Origin: JAICND01 sp035281425
Lineage (GTDB): Bacteria; Actinomycetota; Acidimicrobiia; Spongiisociales; ZC4RG35
Assembly (NCBI GenBank): GCA_035281425.1
Contig: DATEDX010000142.1
Span: forward strand, 1 to 14,403
Direction: 5' to 3'
DNA: 14,403 nucleotides
Every line of letters begins with the position of its first letter. Position 1 is the stretch's first letter. Below are positions 13,001 to 14,403 of this stretch, one piece after another. The notes under the pieces were generated by a model, which was not told the DNA's origin, made no database searches, and worked only from the letters and a program-made list of their open reading frames with translations. A program made the translations under genes and the position numbers.

Positions 13001-13932
13001 CCCCACTCGTCCACTTCTACCTGTCCTTGCAGGGCTTCGATCAGATCGCGATCGGCATTGCCCAGCCCTCGCCGGACAACGTTGGCGGCACCGGCCGCCG
13101 CTCCCAAGCGCAGCAGCTTCTCGGGGTCTTCCCCCCGCACCCGACCCACGGTGAGCCCGGCCGTCATCGAGTCGCCCGAACCTCGGTGGTCGGCTGCTTC
13201 CAGGGTCGGCTGACGGATCCGATACCAGTAACCGTCAATGCAGGCCAGCGACGCCTCTCCGGCCCCGGAAACCACCATGTCTTTCGCTCCCCGCCGGAGG
13301 AAGCGGGTGATGGCTTGCTTCACCTCACTCTCGTGCTGGGAAGTGAGGACTCCGTCGGATTTGAGGTCTTCGACGCTGACCTTGAGCAGATCGAGCGGCC
13401 CACCTTTGAGAAAAGCCTCCAGATCCCGCCCGTGAAGGTCTCCTATGGCCCGCACTCCGGTCGCCTGCAGGTCGGCCGCCAGCCGAGTGAAGAACGAGGC
13501 CGGCACCCCTCCTCCCAGATAGCGGCCGGTGACGACGCAGCTCCCGGCCTCTATGGCCGTCTCCAGGGTCCGGGAGTAGAAGTCGTCCTGCTCGTGGCGG
13601 GTGGGCTTGCGATGGGGGCGTTCGGCCACCGCTACCCGCTGCCCGCTACGGCGGTCGTGGATATAGACCGGCGACTCCGCCTGCTGCCAGGTGGGCGCCA
13701 GCGTCAAGGTTTCGCTGGCGACCAGCGCCGCCAGCACCAAGCCCACCTCCCCGCCCAGACAGGTGGAGAGAACACAGCTTTCGCCTAAGTGCCCCACCAT
13801 CCTGGCAACCCAGAACCCTTGTCCTCCGGGGTGGAGATGGATCTCGTCCCCGGTCGCCTGGTTGCTCGCCTCCACCGTGATCGTCAATACCAGCGACGAG
13901 GCGAATACCGAGATCCGGGTGCCGTCGCTCAT
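12997..13932 (-). CDS. PfkB-family carbohydrate kinase, 1-phosphofructokinase-like
   Basis: A 311-residue ribokinase-fold kinase. Motif I is HPGGQGFWVARMVGHLG (34-50), corresponding to the family's GGKGxNVA but with Gln for Lys and FW for the usual small residue and Asn. Motif II is HRGSGDSMTAG (249-259) with the anion hole and catalytic base D254. Overall the N-terminal strand pattern, VSVEDL and VVSGAGEASL resemble the FruK/LacC branch, so the substrate is likely a sugar or sugar phosphate, but the changed motif I makes a specific call unsafe. The ATG at 13932 has only a weak GGA upstream. It is the first gene of a unit with surE (4-bp overlap) and is divergent from the CBS gene. Confidence 0.85.
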   Translation of the reverse strand: MSDGTRISVFASSLVLTITVEASNQATGDEIHLHPGGQGFWVARMVGHLGESCVLSTCLGGEVGLVLAALVASETLTLAPTWQQAESPVYIHDRRSGQRVAVAERPHRKPTRHEQDDFYSRTLETAIEAGSCVVTGRYLGGGVPASFFTRLAADLQATGVRAIGDLHGRDLEAFLKGGPLDLLKVSVEDLKSDGVLTSQHESEVKQAITRFLRRGAKDMVVSGAGEASLACIDGYWYRIRQPTLEAADHRGSGDSMTAGLTVGRVRGEDPEKLLRLGAAAGAANVVRRGLGNADRDLIEALQGQVEVDEWG

Positions 13933-13962
13933 TCCGTAATGGATTCCCGATCTTTCCGGTCC

Positions 13963-14010
13963 TCAAACCCCTCCGGTTTGATTTCCCCGCCTCTGGGGTA
14001 ATCAAGCCGG
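13963..14010. promoter_or_regulatory. Leader with two mutually exclusive hairpins before the CBS gene
   Basis: Three related segments occur in order. TCAAACC (13963-13969) can pair with GGTTTGA (13975-13981): 7 bp, 5-nt loop. The same central segment, extended as CCGGTTTGATT (13973-13983), can instead pair with AATCAAGCCGG (14000-14010): 11 bp with one G-U, closed further by CCCC/GGGG (13985-13988, 13995-13998) around a 6-nt loop. The two folds cannot coexist. The Shine-Dalgarno (14031-14036) lies just downstream and there is no U-tract. It may be an RNA switch, or an operator shared with the divergent pfkB gene. Confidence 0.45.
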
Positions 14011-14041
14011 TGAGCAGGCAAACGACTACGAGGAGGACGAA

Positions 14042-14403
14042 ATGCCTGAGCGAGTTGACGAGGTCATGACTCCTGACCCCTACACCCTCGGTCCCGAAGC
14101 CACCCTGGCCGAAGCTGCCCGGATCATGCGCGACGCCGATATCGGTGACGTGGTGGTAACAAACGCCGACGGTCAAGTGGCCGGAATCCTCACCGATCGG
14201 GACATCGTGGTGAGAGCGCTGGCAGATGACCGCGATCCCACCGATACGGTGGAGAGTGCCTGGACCCAAGACGTAGTCTCGGTGTCTTCCCGGTCGGCGG
14301 TGGCAGAAGCAGTCTCCTTGATGAGACAGCACAACATTCGCCGTCTCCCGGTGGTCGACGACGGTGCCCTGGTTGGCATCGTCTCGCTGGGCGATCTGGC
14401 GGT
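14042..14403 (+). CDS. Tandem CBS-domain protein, 3' end beyond the window
   Basis: There are 120 complete codons to the window edge. The first CBS domain (about 5-63) starts VDEVMTPDPYTLGPEATLAEAARIMRDADIG and ends VAGILTDRDIVVRAL; the second (about 70 onward) has VVSVSSRSAVAEAVSLMRQHNIRRLPVVD and LVGIVSLGDLAV. This is the layout of stand-alone CBS-pair proteins such as M. tuberculosis Hrp1 (Rv2626c), which usually have about 140 residues, so only the tail should be missing. CBS pairs commonly bind adenine nucleotides as energy sensors; the ligand here is unknown. ATG at 14042 has a strong AGGAGG at 5 nt spacing. It is divergent from pfkB, and its leader carries the alternative hairpins. Confidence 0.9.
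   Translation, partial: MPERVDEVMTPDPYTLGPEATLAEAARIMRDADIGDVVVTNADGQVAGILTDRDIVVRALADDRDPTDTVESAWTQDVVSVSSRSAVAEAVSLMRQHNIRRLPVVDDGALVGIVSLGDLA

Overview
The window is a dense, high-GC stretch of chromosome, almost certainly from an actinobacterium. The support is a WhiB-family regulator, a DUF3107 protein, a DesA-type acyl-ACP desaturase, and the order tatD-rsmA-ispE / tRNA-Gln / glmU-prs with rsmI nearby, which resembles the housekeeping neighbourhood of Mycobacterium and relatives (there rsmI, metG, tatD, rpfB, rsmA, ispE, prs, glmU). Thr-rich exported proteins and Cys-anchored lipoproteins suggest an uncultured, possibly Acidimicrobiia-like lineage; that placement is inference. I see no insertion sequence, prophage, CRISPR array or toxin-antitoxin pair. 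The content is mostly core metabolism, and the more unusual material lies in the intergenic DNA.

Layout. 1-1038 (-): a glycerophosphodiester phosphodiesterase gene overlapping by 4 bp a YqeY-like gene that runs off the left edge. 1039-1155: divergent promoter region with a perfect CRP-type operator before a WhiB1-like gene (+). 1471-1701 (-): DUF3107 protein. 1788-2552 (+): membrane protein with a LysM-like domain, meeting prs tail to tail. 2549-7576 (-): prs and glmU (PRPP and UDP-GlcNAc synthesis), tRNA-Gln(TTG), a non-coding patch with a heptamer tandem repeat and a large inverted repeat, then ispE, rsmA and tatD joined by 4-bp overlaps. 7691-9061 (+): AbrB-like regulator with a Cys4 zinc-binding tail, DUF192-like protein, rsmI. 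9108-10427 (-): HExxH lipoprotein. 10535-11431 (-): acyl-ACP desaturase, with three hairpins between the two. 11564-13932 (-): operon pfkB-type kinase, surE, small lipoprotein. 14042-end (+): tandem CBS-domain protein behind a leader able to form two mutually exclusive hairpins.

Functionally the window serves precursor supply (PRPP, UDP-GlcNAc, isoprenoids), ribosomal RNA methylation (RsmA on the 3' end of 16S rRNA, RsmI at C1402), envelope and lipid work (GDPD, LysM protein, two lipoproteins, desaturase) and regulation (WhiB, AbrB-like, CBS). I found no clearly new multi-gene system. The best leads are the CRP-type site at whiB, the alternative hairpins before the CBS gene, the heptamer repeat beside the tRNA, the triple-hairpin gap at 10444-10520, and two apparently leaderless GTG genes.
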